Below the pieces are notes generated by a model that did no database searches, was not told the DNA's origin, and worked only from the letters and a program-made list of their open reading frames with translations. A DNA stretch of 12,038 nt from Desulfotomaculum sp. (lineage in GTDB: Bacteria; Bacillota; Desulfotomaculia; Desulfotomaculales; Nap2-2B), in the NCBI GenBank assembly GCA_003485325.1, contig DMZI01000055.1:1-12038 (forward strand). Direction: 5' to 3'. Every line of letters starts with the position of its first letter. Within the stretch, counting starts at the first letter, position 1. Positions 1 through 7,364 of the stretch are shown here, in pieces. Position numbers and translations under genes: made by a program.

Positions 1-87
1 CATAAAAAGGTCATTCTTTTTCATTATTTTGCAATTTTATCTTCTTGGATAATTACTATCTAAGACCATCGCGGGGCGATTTCGTTC

Positions 88-215
88 TTCTTGTGTGTTC
101 AACTTGTGAACACACAAGAACCGTCCCCTTGTGTTTACAAGAACCGTCCCCTTGTGTTTACCCCCTTGTGTTTACCTTGTGTTTACCCTTGTGTTTATCC
201 GTCCCCTTGTGTTTA
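88..215 (+). repeat. Degenerate tandem array of the GTCCCC-TTGTGTTTA repeat (REP-like)
   Basis: Two identical 23-bp units sit head to tail at 115-137 and 138-160; their core is gaaccgtccccttgtgttt. They are followed by shortened copies ending at 174, 185, 197 and 215, so ttgtgttta occurs six times (129, 152, 166, 177, 189 and 207). The left edge is a perfect 13-bp inverted repeat, 88-100 against 108-120, around a 7-nt loop. The array ends about 10 bp before the thpR promoter. The same motif recurs at the right end of the window in both orientations, so it is a dispersed repeat rather than a local expansion. The organisation resembles REP/BIME elements handled by IS200-like single-strand transposases; that link is inference, and no transposase is present here. 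It is not a CRISPR array because there are no spacers. Confidence 0.85.
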
Positions 216-225
216 TCTTATTTTC

Positions 226-254
226 TTGACAAAACAGACATCAGGGGTTATTTT
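226..254 (+). promoter_or_regulatory. Putative sigma-A promoter of thpR
   Basis: A perfect -35 box ttgaca (226-231) is followed, after 17 bp, by tatttt (249-254), a 4/6 match to the -10 consensus. Transcription would begin near 261, at the ggagg Shine-Dalgarno sequence (261-265) of thpR, so the leader would be unusually short. The -35 is strong and the -10 is mediocre. The promoter lies directly downstream of the repeat array. Confidence 0.45.
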
Positions 255-274
255 TTGTTGGGAGGCGGGTTTGA

Positions 275-868
275 ATGAAGCAGTTGCGCCTTTTTTGGGC
301 TGTCAATCTTCCAGTTGAGACAAAGAAGAAACTTTCCGGCATCCAGACTAAATTAAAGGATATTCCCTGCGATATAAAGTGGGTTGATGAAGAAAACCTT
401 CATTTCACGCTCAAGTTTCTGGGCAACGTAGAAGTATCAGCCGTACCTGCCCTCGTGGATATAGTAAAGGCTGCCCTTGCCGGCATTCCGGCGTTTACAG
501 TACGTCCGCTCGGAATGGGTTTTTTCCCCGGTGCCGCGCGGCCCCATGTGCTGTGGGTCGGCCTGCAGGGAGAACTGGGCAGGATTCAGAAAAGCTATGA
601 ACTGATCAACAGCGCCCATGTTTCTTTTGGGTTCCCGCTGGAAAAGCGGCCGTTCTCACCGCACCTGACACTTGCCCGCCTGCGTTCCGGGAAGGGTTCG
701 GAAGCGCTTGTTGCGAAGGTGAACGAAATAAGCTCTGATGTCGGGCAGATTGGCAGTTTAAAAATAAGATCGGTAGACCTGATGCAGAGCGAACTCAACC
801 GCCGGGGGCCCATATATACTCCGCTTGCCAAAGTTGAGCTGGCAGGCAGGCAGGCCGTTTTTAAATAA
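275..868 (+). CDS. thpR: RNA 2',3'-cyclic phosphodiesterase / 2'-5' RNA ligase family (ThpR)
   Basis: This is a 197-residue cytoplasmic member of the 2H phosphoesterase superfamily. The family hydrolyses 2',3'-cyclic phosphate RNA ends to 2'-phosphate, and in vitro can join tRNA half molecules through 2'-5' bonds; the physiological role is still unclear. Both catalytic HxTx signatures are present: HFTL at residues 43-46, within LHFTLKFLG, and HLTL at 130-133, within SPHLTLARL. Spacing and length match the bacterial family, and the N-terminus RLFWAVNLP is the usual first strand. The ATG at 275 is supported by ggagg at 261-265, nine bases upstream. The gene appears monocistronic. Its last 8 bp overlap the tail of the convergent terpene synthase gene, and no terminator separates the two. 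Identification is secure; cellular substrate is unknown. Confidence 0.93.
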   Translation: MKQLRLFWAVNLPVETKKKLSGIQTKLKDIPCDIKWVDEENLHFTLKFLGNVEVSAVPALVDIVKAALAGIPAFTVRPLGMGFFPGAARPHVLWVGLQGELGRIQKSYELINSAHVSFGFPLEKRPFSPHLTLARLRSGKGSEALVAKVNEISSDVGQIGSLKIRSVDLMQSELNRRGPIYTPLAKVELAGRQAVFK

Positions 869-1919
869 GGCCCGCCCGGCGGAAAGAAGAACAGAAGCGG
901 TGAAGGTAAATGCACCCGTTTCCCGCAGAGCGCAGCAGGGTTTCGGCAATAGCCAGGAAATCCTGGGCTTTCACTTTCGGGTCAGAAAGGTACATGGCCA
1001 GCAGTCCCCTGACCACCAGAAGATGAAAGAAAGGCTCGGAAAGGCTGCCGGCTTCCGACAGGGATTTCTCAAGTATAAATTTAAGTCTTTGAACGGTTTG
1101 TGACGGACAGGCATAGTAACTGGCAAAATTGAGGTCTCCCCCGGCGATGTCTTCCTGCTGATCGATAAAGTAGTCGAGCAATATATGCAGGCCTGTGATC
1201 CAGGGGAAGTATGCACTGCATATTTCATCTGCCCGGCCGGCAGTGGGATGGGTTTTTGCGGCAAGTGCAAAGAGAGCGAATATGCCCAGAGTTGAACCGG
1301 TTGCCGCGGCAAGTTCCCACCAGAAAATCTGCCGGTCCAACTGGATCAGATATGGTTCAAGCCAGCCAACCAGGCGCTTTTCGCGAACGGCTGGCTCAAG
1401 GTGTTTATAAACCTGCAGAGTGCAGTACAATCCGGCCAGTTCCAGTGCGGCTTCTTTTACAATGTCGTAAAAGGGAAGACCGCTGACGGCGTTTTGGCAG
1501 GCGCTTACCAGTGAAGCCAGGTATCCTCCGTCATCACGGCAGGGATAATGTTTATAGTAGTCGATACATTCGACTCCCGGCGAGAGGGCGTCCAGGAAAG
1601 ACCGGTGCAGTTGTCTGAAACTCTCCTCATCCTGTATGCCTGCCCTGTCGCAAAGGTTGTCCAGGTAATCGCCGATCGTCTGTAAAGCTACGATTGCTCT
1701 GATTAAATTTCCCTGGCAGGCGGCAGGCGCCCAGGCGGCAAAAACGCTGCCGCCCTGGCAGTGGAATTTTTTAAGCTTTATACTGGAAAGGGCCTGCTCC
1801 CTTAACCGTATGTCGGGACAACCCCCGGCCGCACACTCCCAGTTTTTAAGCTCCCTGGATACAGCGGGAAAAGACTGTAAAACAAAACGGGCCAGGATAA
1901 ACTCGCTGGAAAATTTCAT
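861..1919 (-). CDS. ytpB: DUF2600/YtpB-like class IB terpene synthase (tetraprenyl-beta-curcumene synthase family)
   Basis: A 352-residue protein, close to the length of Bacillus YtpB. That enzyme removes diphosphate from C35 heptaprenyl diphosphate and cyclises it to tetraprenyl-beta-curcumene, the precursor of spore-associated C35 terpenoids (sesquarterpenes). Family hallmarks are visible: the acidic motif DYLDNLCDR (84-92), DDGGYL (129-134), a hydrophobic helix WWELAAATGSTLGIFAL (200-216) and a second acidic motif HILLDYFIDQQED (245-257), followed by GGDLNFASYY (260-269). The acidic clusters probably hold the Mg2+ ions that bind diphosphate. The protein is soluble and all-alpha in character, with no signal peptide. 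The ATG at 1919 has aagggg just upstream on its own strand. It converges on thpR (8-bp overlap) and diverges from acyP by 41 bp. No prenyl diphosphate synthase or SqhC-type cyclase lies nearby, so the exact product cannot be assigned. The symbol marks the family, not proven orthology. Confidence 0.85.
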   Translation of the reverse strand: MKFSSEFILARFVLQSFPAVSRELKNWECAAGGCPDIRLREQALSSIKLKKFHCQGGSVFAAWAPAACQGNLIRAIVALQTIGDYLDNLCDRAGIQDEESFRQLHRSFLDALSPGVECIDYYKHYPCRDDGGYLASLVSACQNAVSGLPFYDIVKEAALELAGLYCTLQVYKHLEPAVREKRLVGWLEPYLIQLDRQIFWWELAAATGSTLGIFALFALAAKTHPTAGRADEICSAYFPWITGLHILLDYFIDQQEDIAGGDLNFASYYACPSQTVQRLKFILEKSLSEAGSLSEPFFHLLVVRGLLAMYLSDPKVKAQDFLAIAETLLRSAGNGCIYLHRFCSSFRRAGLI

Positions 1920-1932
1920 TATAACCCCTTTC

Positions 1933-1955
1933 TATAATAGTATAACCAAGGAGGG
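1933..1955 (+). promoter_or_regulatory. -10 box and strong Shine-Dalgarno of acyP in the 41-bp divergent gap
   Basis: The gap between the terpene synthase start and acyP contains a consensus tataat (1933-1938), and aaggaggg (1948-1955) placed five bases before the acyP ATG. No recognisable -35 box lies 16-18 bp upstream of this tataat, where the sequence is A-rich and already inside the terpene synthase gene. On the opposite strand tatact and tattat overlap the same bases and could serve the terpene gene, so the two promoters, if real, would overlap. The ribosome binding site is certain; the promoter is tentative. Confidence 0.4.
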
Positions 1956-1960
1956 CTTTT

Positions 1961-2239
1961 ATGCTTCGCAAGCATATCTTTGTAAGCGGCCGTGTTCAGG
2001 GTGTTTATTACCGGGTCTTTATCCGGAAGACGGCCTGGGAGACGGGTGTGAAAGGCTGGGTCAGGAACAGGCGCGACGGGCGCGTTGAAGCGGTTATGGA
2101 AGGCGAGCCGGAAGCGATAAATGAAGTAATCCGCCGCTGCCGGCAGGGCCCGCCGGGTGCGTTTATTGATAAAATTGATATCGATATAGAGCCTTTTACC
2201 GGGGAGTTTGATGACTTTAACATAGTTCCAACGGTATAG
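1961..2239 (+). CDS. acyP: Acylphosphatase
   Basis: A 92-residue enzyme that hydrolyses carboxyl-phosphate bonds of acyl phosphates such as acetyl phosphate and carbamoyl phosphate in the cytoplasm. The entire small alpha/beta fold is recognisable: the phosphate-binding loop GRVQGVYYR (10-18) with the catalytic Arg18, then GVKGWVRNRRDGRVEAVMEG (29-48), which carries the catalytic Asn36. The usual GF of the loop (GVGFR) is YY here, a variation I regard as tolerated. ATG at 1961 follows an almost perfect aaggagg. The gene ends 58 bp before recJ; a separate promoter in that gap suggests recJ does not depend on acyP transcription. Confidence in the function is high. Confidence 0.96.
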   Translation: MLRKHIFVSGRVQGVYYRVFIRKTAWETGVKGWVRNRRDGRVEAVMEGEPEAINEVIRRCRQGPPGAFIDKIDIDIEPFTGEFDDFNIVPTV

Positions 2240-2252
2240 CCTTTATTGGCGG

Positions 2253-2281
2253 TTGCCATACCTTCCATTCTTTACTATAAT
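2253..2281 (+). promoter_or_regulatory. Putative sigma-A promoter of recJ
   Basis: ttgcca (2253-2258) and a perfect tataat (2276-2281) are separated by exactly 17 bp, between the acyP stop and recJ. The predicted transcript starts near 2288. It excludes the in-frame TTG at 2253 as the recJ start, because that codon coincides with the -35 box. Confidence 0.6.
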
Positions 2282-2297
2282 TTCTTTTAAGGGTGGT

Positions 2298-5108
2298 ATG
2301 GCCTTAGTGATGAAAAAAAGAAATTGGCGGAAAAAGAGCGTTGATCCTCTGCTTCGATGCATCCTGGCCAGAGAGTTAAATATTTCCCCAACTCTGGCCT
2401 CGCTTCTTTTAAACCGGGGGGTTAACACGGTTGAAGACGCGAGGGACTTTCTTGAAGGCTCGCTGGAGCGGCTGCATAACCCCTACCTCATGAAGGACAT
2501 GGAACCGGCTGTAAACAGAATCCTTAACGCCGTTAAAAACAGGGAAAGAATTTTCGTCTACGGGGATTATGACGCTGACGGTATTACAGGGACAGCGCTT
2601 TTAATAAAAGCTCTAAGACGGCTGGGCGCAAATGCCGGCTACTATATTCCTGAACGCCTTCTTGAAGGCTACGGCTTAAACGAGCAGTTTGCCGAATGGG
2701 CCAGGGACGAGGGTGTAAGCCTGGTTGTTACCGTTGACTGCGGCATCGGCGGGGCTGACGTTGTAGCCAGGGCCAATGAATTGGGCGGGCCTGATTTTGT
2801 AATCACGGATCATCACCATTTGGCTGTAAAATTACCAGAAGCGTCAGCAGTTTTAAACCCGCAGAGATCTGACTGCGCCTACCCGTTTAAAGACCTGGCC
2901 GGGGTCGGTGTCGCTTTAAAGCTCGTCCAGGCTCTCTTCTTACGATATAATCCCGGAACTGAAGTTGACTGGCAGGAATATATCGAGCTTGCCTGTATAG
3001 GAACCGTGGCAGATGTTGTTTCACTGACAGGAGAGAACCGCATCCTGGTTAAAAGCGGCCTCGATTATTTAAACGGCTGTCCTGCCAATGCCGGCATTAA
3101 GGCAATCCTGGCGGTTGGCGGTTTAAGAAAAGATAAAATTGAAACGAAGGAGATCAGTTTTATTATCGTACCCCGCTTGAACGCTCCGGGCAGAATGGGA
3201 AGCGCCGGGCAGGCCGTTGAGCTTCTGCTAGCCGAAGATCCGGCAAAGGCTGCCGAACTGGCGGCGGAACTGGATAAAAGCAACCGCACAAGGCAGGAGG
3301 TCGAAGCCGGTGTTTTAGCGGGAGTCCACAAACTGATAAAAGAAGACCGCTTTTTAGCCGAATCGGAAATCCTGGTTGCGGCTGATCGAGGCTGGCACCA
3401 GGGTGTAATCGGAATAGTTGCTTCACGCCTGACTGATCTCCTCGGGCGGCCCGTTTTACTGGTCTCTCTGGAAGAAGATATGGGCAAGGGTTCGGGGCGC
3501 AGCGTCCCGGGTTTCGACCTCTACGAAGCTTTGGCCAGCTGCCGCAAATACCTTACCGGGTTTGGCGGCCACTCCGGCGCTGCAGGTTTTTCTTTGGCAG
3601 TTGACCAGTTAGATAATTTTCGGCAGGCTATCAACGAATATGCGAAAGAATTGCTGAGCGTTGAGCTTTCCCCCCCAATTCCAGAGGTTGAAGAGGTTTT
3701 GCCCCTTGCTGAAATTACCGAGCAGCTTGCCTCGGAAATACTTCTTCTAGCCCCCTTTGGGCAGGGTAACCCTCAACCGGTTATCGGGTGTCCGGGGGTG
3801 ACCGTGCTGCGTTCCCGCGAAGTTGGAAAAGACGGAAGCCACTTAAAATTAGTTCTTCAACAGGAGGGCGCAATCAGGGATGGGATAGGCTTTCGCCTGG
3901 CGGACGCAAATGGCGAATCTGTTCAGGGTAAGGTTGTTGACCTGATCTGCACGCCGGTTCTTAACCACTGGAACGGGTTTACCAGCGTCGAGCTGGATGT
4001 CAAAGAAATAATCGCTCCATTTGAAGAGAAACCGGGAGAAAAGATGTGCATTGAACCCGGCGAGTCACAGGCAACGGCGGCTGACGAGGCGCCCGGCCCG
4101 GCAAACGGCTGCGGCCTGTTTCTGGATGCACTGTTTGATTCTGCTTTGGAACCTTTGGCGGCTGATTGGAATAAAATGTCCCTGCCGGACTTTGCTCTGA
4201 ACTGGTTTCAGGAATATAGAAGAATCTACGACCGTATTTTTTTACCCGGCTGGTGCGAGGGTTGTGCTCAGCCTTCGCCCGAACCGGGTGTTTTTGATTT
4301 GGAAAAGGCGCCGCTCATAGATCTGCGCAATACAACCGGCAGGCCGTCGATCCTGGCCGGGCTTGTTGGCGGCGGAAAACAGACCCTTGTGCTGGTTGAC
4401 TGCGCATACAGGGCTATTGAACTTGCAGCTTACCTGCGCAGTTCAGGCAATTATTCAACTGCTTTTCTTCACCGCTGGATCTCACCGGCGGAGCGCGAAG
4501 CCGTCCTCTACTTTTTTGCAGGGGGTTCGATTGGCACGCTTGTTACAACTGCAGGGCTTTATTCAGTCCTTAAAAGTATTGAGGCGGACCAGCTGGTTGT
4601 TTATAACCTGCCCAGCGGCGAGCAGGAATGGAATCTGGCCATAAAAGGACTGCAGCGTGAAAAAAGAAGTGTCTTTCTTATGTTTGGAGAAGGAGACAGA
4701 AGTAATTTCAGGGATCATCTATACTCACTGGCGCCGGACAGAGATTTTTTGGCCCGGCTCTATGCATTGATGCGCCAGTTTAACAATCTTGCCAAAGGGC
4801 GCATTTTGCCTGAACTTACTTCAGTCCTTCAAAAGGCTGGCTTAAAATGGGCCAGGGAGTATACAACAGGAATAGGACTGGCTGTTTTGCATGAGTTGGG
4901 ATTGGTAGTAGAACGAAAAACAGATGAGGAATCGATACTTGCGTTGTCCCCGGCCCCCAAGGAAAAATTGAAATTGGAGGATTCCAGGGTCTTTTGCTGG
5001 GGGCAGGCATCCAGAGACAGGGCCGTAACCTGGCAGCAAGATATATTAAGCTTGCCTGCCTGGCCAAACGTTGAGTATAAGGAAGGCATTATGGAGTACC
5101 AGGAATGA
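2298..5108 (+). CDS. recJ: Single-stranded-DNA-specific exonuclease RecJ, long Firmicutes form
   Basis: 5'-3' exonuclease on single-stranded DNA, working in RecF-pathway recombination and mismatch/base-excision repair. It is 936 residues from the ATG at 2298, against about 580 in E. coli and nearly 790 in Bacillus. The DHH phosphoesterase core shows YGDYDADG (88-95), VTVDCGIGG (144-152), TDHHH (170-174) and CIGTVADV (233-240). DHHA1 carries WHQGVIGIVASR (366-377) and GGHSGAAG (423-430), and the OB domain carries FGQGNP (487-492). These acidic and His residues bind the catalytic metals. An extension from about 585 to 936 includes a stretch (about 682-787) resembling a lone helicase C-terminal lobe without Walker motifs. 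The start is uncertain: aagggtgg (2289-2296) is only about two bases from ATG 2298, and ATG 2310 (MKKRNW, 932 residues) is 13 bases away. relA follows after 79 bp from its own promoter. Confidence 0.97.
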   Translation: MALVMKKRNWRKKSVDPLLRCILARELNISPTLASLLLNRGVNTVEDARDFLEGSLERLHNPYLMKDMEPAVNRILNAVKNRERIFVYGDYDADGITGTALLIKALRRLGANAGYYIPERLLEGYGLNEQFAEWARDEGVSLVVTVDCGIGGADVVARANELGGPDFVITDHHHLAVKLPEASAVLNPQRSDCAYPFKDLAGVGVALKLVQALFLRYNPGTEVDWQEYIELACIGTVADVVSLTGENRILVKSGLDYLNGCPANAGIKAILAVGGLRKDKIETKEISFIIVPRLNAPGRMGSAGQAVELLLAEDPAKAAELAAELDKSNRTRQEVEAGVLAGVHKLIKEDRFLAESEILVAADRGWHQGVIGIVASRLTDLLGRPVLLVSLEEDMGKGSGRSVPGFDLYEALASCRKYLTGFGGHSGAAGFSLAVDQLDNFRQAINEYAKELLSVELSPPIPEVEEVLPLAEITEQLASEILLLAPFGQGNPQPVIGCPGVTVLRSREVGKDGSHLKLVLQQEGAIRDGIGFRLADANGESVQGKVVDLICTPVLNHWNGFTSVELDVKEIIAPFEEKPGEKMCIEPGESQATAADEAPGPANGCGLFLDALFDSALEPLAADWNKMSLPDFALNWFQEYRRIYDRIFLPGWCEGCAQPSPEPGVFDLEKAPLIDLRNTTGRPSILAGLVGGGKQTLVLVDCAYRAIELAAYLRSSGNYSTAFLHRWISPAEREAVLYFFAGGSIGTLVTTAGLYSVLKSIEADQLVVYNLPSGEQEWNLAIKGLQREKRSVFLMFGEGDRSNFRDHLYSLAPDRDFLARLYALMRQFNNLAKGRILPELTSVLQKAGLKWAREYTTGIGLAVLHELGLVVERKTDEESILALSPAPKEKLKLEDSRVFCWGQASRDRAVTWQQDILSLPAWPNVEYKEGIMEYQE

Positions 5109-5133
5109 CACTGGTATTCTTTTATAGTATAAT
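5105..5133 (+). promoter_or_regulatory. Putative sigma-A promoter of relA overlapping the recJ stop codon
   Basis: atgaca (5105-5110, one mismatch to ttgaca) lies 17 bp before a perfect tataat (5128-5133). The -35 box contains the TGA stop of recJ (5106-5108). Initiation would fall near 5140, after a T-rich tract, leaving a leader of about 48 nt with aagagggg (5174-5181) as the relA Shine-Dalgarno. This would make relA and the genes after it a transcription unit partly independent of recJ. Confidence 0.6.
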
Positions 5134-5187
5134 TTTTTTTAGAACTAAAGCGATTAAACCGGGCAACTGAAAAAAGAGGGGCAACTA

Positions 5188-7350
5188 ATGCCGCAGAATC
5201 TTTTAAAAAGAGTCCTCCTCTATAATAAAAATGCCGATCTTGCTTTGCTCAAAAGGGCATATGAGTTTGCCAGCGCCGCGCATGAAAATCAGAAAAGGAT
5301 TTCTGGCGAGCCTTATATTCTTCACCCACTTTCTGTAGCCTATATTTTGGCCGAGTTGGAGCTTGATCTGGAAACGTTGGCGGCAGGGCTCCTGCATGAT
5401 GTTGTGGAAGACACACAGGTTACCCTGGGGCAGATCGAAAGGGAATTTGGAACCGAGATTGCCCTTCTCGTTGACGGAGTAACTAAATTAAGCCGTCTTG
5501 AATTTAAGTCCAAGGAAGAGAACCAGGCCGAAAATCTGCGTAAAATGTTTCTTGCCATGGCCAAGGATATCCGGGTAATTCTAATCAAACTTGCTGATCG
5601 CCTGCATAACATGCGCACGCTCGACTATCATCCCGATTTTAAACAGAAGGAGATAGCCACTGAGACTCTGGAGATATTTGCTCCGCTGGCCCATAGGCTG
5701 GGCATATACCGGGTCAAGCGGGAGATGGAAGACCTGGCCTTCCGCTATACCAACCTGGGCGCCTATTTCGATATTGATAAAAAGATAGCCAGCACTTGGG
5801 AGAAGCGTGAGGAATATATCCGTGAGGTAATCGGCATGCTGCAGGAAAAGCTTGACGGCATGGGGATAAAAGCCGATATTCAAGGCCGTCCCAAGCACCT
5901 GTACAGCATCTATTCGAAAATGGCCAAGCAGAAAAAGGAATTGAGCGAGATATACGATGCTTTTGCTGTAAGGCTGATTGTGGACTCGGTAAAAAACTGT
6001 TATGAAGCGCTGGGGATAGTGCATACCCTGTGGAAGCCTATCCCCGGACTTTTCAAGGACTATATAGCCATGCCCAAATCAAACATGTACCAGTCGCTGC
6101 ATACCATAGTTATCGGGCGAAATGGCGAACCCCTGGAAGTCCAGATCCGTACTTCGGAGATGCACCGCACCGCCGAATACGGTATTGCCGCTCACTGGCG
6201 TTACAAGGAAGGCGGCCAGACGGACAAGCAGTTTGATGAAAAACTTGCCTGGCTGCGTCAGCTGCTGGAATGGCAGCACGAACTGCGCGACGCGCGTGAG
6301 TTTATGGAATCACTTAAAATAGACCTGTTTTCGGATGTGGTCTTCGTTTTTACTCCCAAGGGTGAAGTATTTGAGTTTCCCAGCGGTTCCGTGCCTATAG
6401 ATTTTGCCTATCGCATTCATACCGAGGTGGGGCACCGCTGTACAGGAGCAAAAGTCAACGGGCGAATTACAACTTTGGACTACAAACTTAAAAACGGCGA
6501 TATCGTTGAGATTATTACTTCCAAACAGGCTTCCGGCCCAAGCCGCGACTGGCTGATCCTAGTTAAAACCTCCCAGGCCAAGTCAAGGATCAAGCAGTGG
6601 TACAAAAGAGAGCTGCGCGATGAAAATTCCGTCAAAGGGCGGGATATGCTGGACAGGGAGATAAAAAAGCAGGGCCTCAACCTGGAGATATTGAAAAACG
6701 ACAAACTTATGGGAATTGCCCGCCGGCTGAATATTTTTACGGTTGAGGACCTCTACGCGTCAATCGGTGACGGCGCCGTAAGCCCGCTGACGGTAATAAA
6801 CAAACTGAAAGAAGACTCTGTCAAGCCTGTGCAGGCCTCGCTTGAGGAAGAACTGCAGCAGCTGAAAACTGAAACTTTTACGCCTGTGAAAAACCAGCCG
6901 ACCCAGGGTGTAACCGTAAAAGGAGTAGATAATCTGCTCATCAGGCTGGCCCACTGCTGCAAACCCGTACCCGGCGATCCGATAGTGGGCTATATTACCA
7001 GGGGACGGGGTGTGTCAATTCACCGGAATGACTGCCGCAACCTGGTCCATTTTCAAAAGGCCGATCAGGAGAGGCTGGCCGATGCAGTCTGGAGCCAGGA
7101 TTTCAGGTTTCCTTTCCAGGTTAAACTGGAGGTATGGGCAACGGACAGGGCGGGACTTTTAAGCGATGTGATGGCTGTAGTAAGCGAGATGAAGATGAGC
7201 GCCAATTGGGTAACCGCAAGGGGAGGAAAGAAAAACAATGTGGCCATTATAGAAATGGTCATGGAAATGAAAAACAAGGAAGAGCTTGATTATCTGGTAG
7301 GCAGGATAAATCGCGTGAAAGACGTCTATGAGGTGAAAAGGACCAGCTAA
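5188..7350 (+). CDS. relA: Bifunctional (p)ppGpp synthetase/hydrolase (Rel)
   Basis: Ribosome-associated stringent-response enzyme: it makes (p)ppGpp from ATP and GTP/GDP when uncharged tRNA occupies the A site, and degrades it otherwise. At 720 residues it is of normal length, with all domains. The HD hydrolase has His46, HD at 70-71 and LADRLHN (136-142), so hydrolysis should be active. The synthetase has RPKHLYSIYSKM (234-245), Asp257 and EVQIRT (317-322). TGS spans about 383-444, the zinc-finger-like domain has HCCKPVPGD (589-597) and DC (615-616), and the C-terminal ACT domain covers about 645-718. The motif that reads RFKD in bifunctional Rel enzymes reads LFKD here (288-291), losing its Arg but keeping Lys and Asp. 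Start: ATG with aagagggg seven bases upstream. dtd follows within a few bases, indicating cotranscription. Confidence 0.98.
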   Translation: MPQNLLKRVLLYNKNADLALLKRAYEFASAAHENQKRISGEPYILHPLSVAYILAELELDLETLAAGLLHDVVEDTQVTLGQIEREFGTEIALLVDGVTKLSRLEFKSKEENQAENLRKMFLAMAKDIRVILIKLADRLHNMRTLDYHPDFKQKEIATETLEIFAPLAHRLGIYRVKREMEDLAFRYTNLGAYFDIDKKIASTWEKREEYIREVIGMLQEKLDGMGIKADIQGRPKHLYSIYSKMAKQKKELSEIYDAFAVRLIVDSVKNCYEALGIVHTLWKPIPGLFKDYIAMPKSNMYQSLHTIVIGRNGEPLEVQIRTSEMHRTAEYGIAAHWRYKEGGQTDKQFDEKLAWLRQLLEWQHELRDAREFMESLKIDLFSDVVFVFTPKGEVFEFPSGSVPIDFAYRIHTEVGHRCTGAKVNGRITTLDYKLKNGDIVEIITSKQASGPSRDWLILVKTSQAKSRIKQWYKRELRDENSVKGRDMLDREIKKQGLNLEILKNDKLMGIARRLNIFTVEDLYASIGDGAVSPLTVINKLKEDSVKPVQASLEEELQQLKTETFTPVKNQPTQGVTVKGVDNLLIRLAHCCKPVPGDPIVGYITRGRGVSIHRNDCRNLVHFQKADQERLADAVWSQDFRFPFQVKLEVWATDRAGLLSDVMAVVSEMKMSANWVTARGGKKNNVAIIEMVMEMKNKEELDYLVGRINRVKDVYEVKRTS

Positions 7351-7356
7351 AAGGAG
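7351..7356 (+). promoter_or_regulatory. Shine-Dalgarno that fixes the dtd start
   Basis: aaggag lies immediately after the relA stop. It abuts the first in-frame GTG (7356), which therefore cannot be the start, and stands eight bases before the second GTG (7365), the normal distance. Starting at 7365 also gives the family N-terminus MRAVVQRV. Confidence 0.8.
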
Positions 7357-7364
7357 TGCGGCAA

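Noticed and set aside
68..80. Small hairpin atcgc-ggg-gcgat as a terminator of an upstream gene
   Set aside because: The stem is only 5 bp with a 3-nt loop, and the following sequence is not a continuous T-tract.
88..215. CRISPR array
   Set aside because: Units are directly adjacent or truncated with no unique spacers of constant length, and no cas genes are present.
45..278. Open frames of 75-77 codons across the left repeat array
   Set aside because: The translations are just the repeat read through (recurring CVY/PLCL residues), with no Shine-Dalgarno and no family resemblance.
2253..2297. TTG start adding 15 residues to RecJ
   Set aside because: The TTG coincides with the -35 box of a good promoter, has no Shine-Dalgarno, and the added residues are not RecJ-like.
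5581..6024. 147-codon open frame antisense to relA
   Set aside because: It lies wholly within the conserved relA hydrolase/synthetase region and shows no signals of its own.
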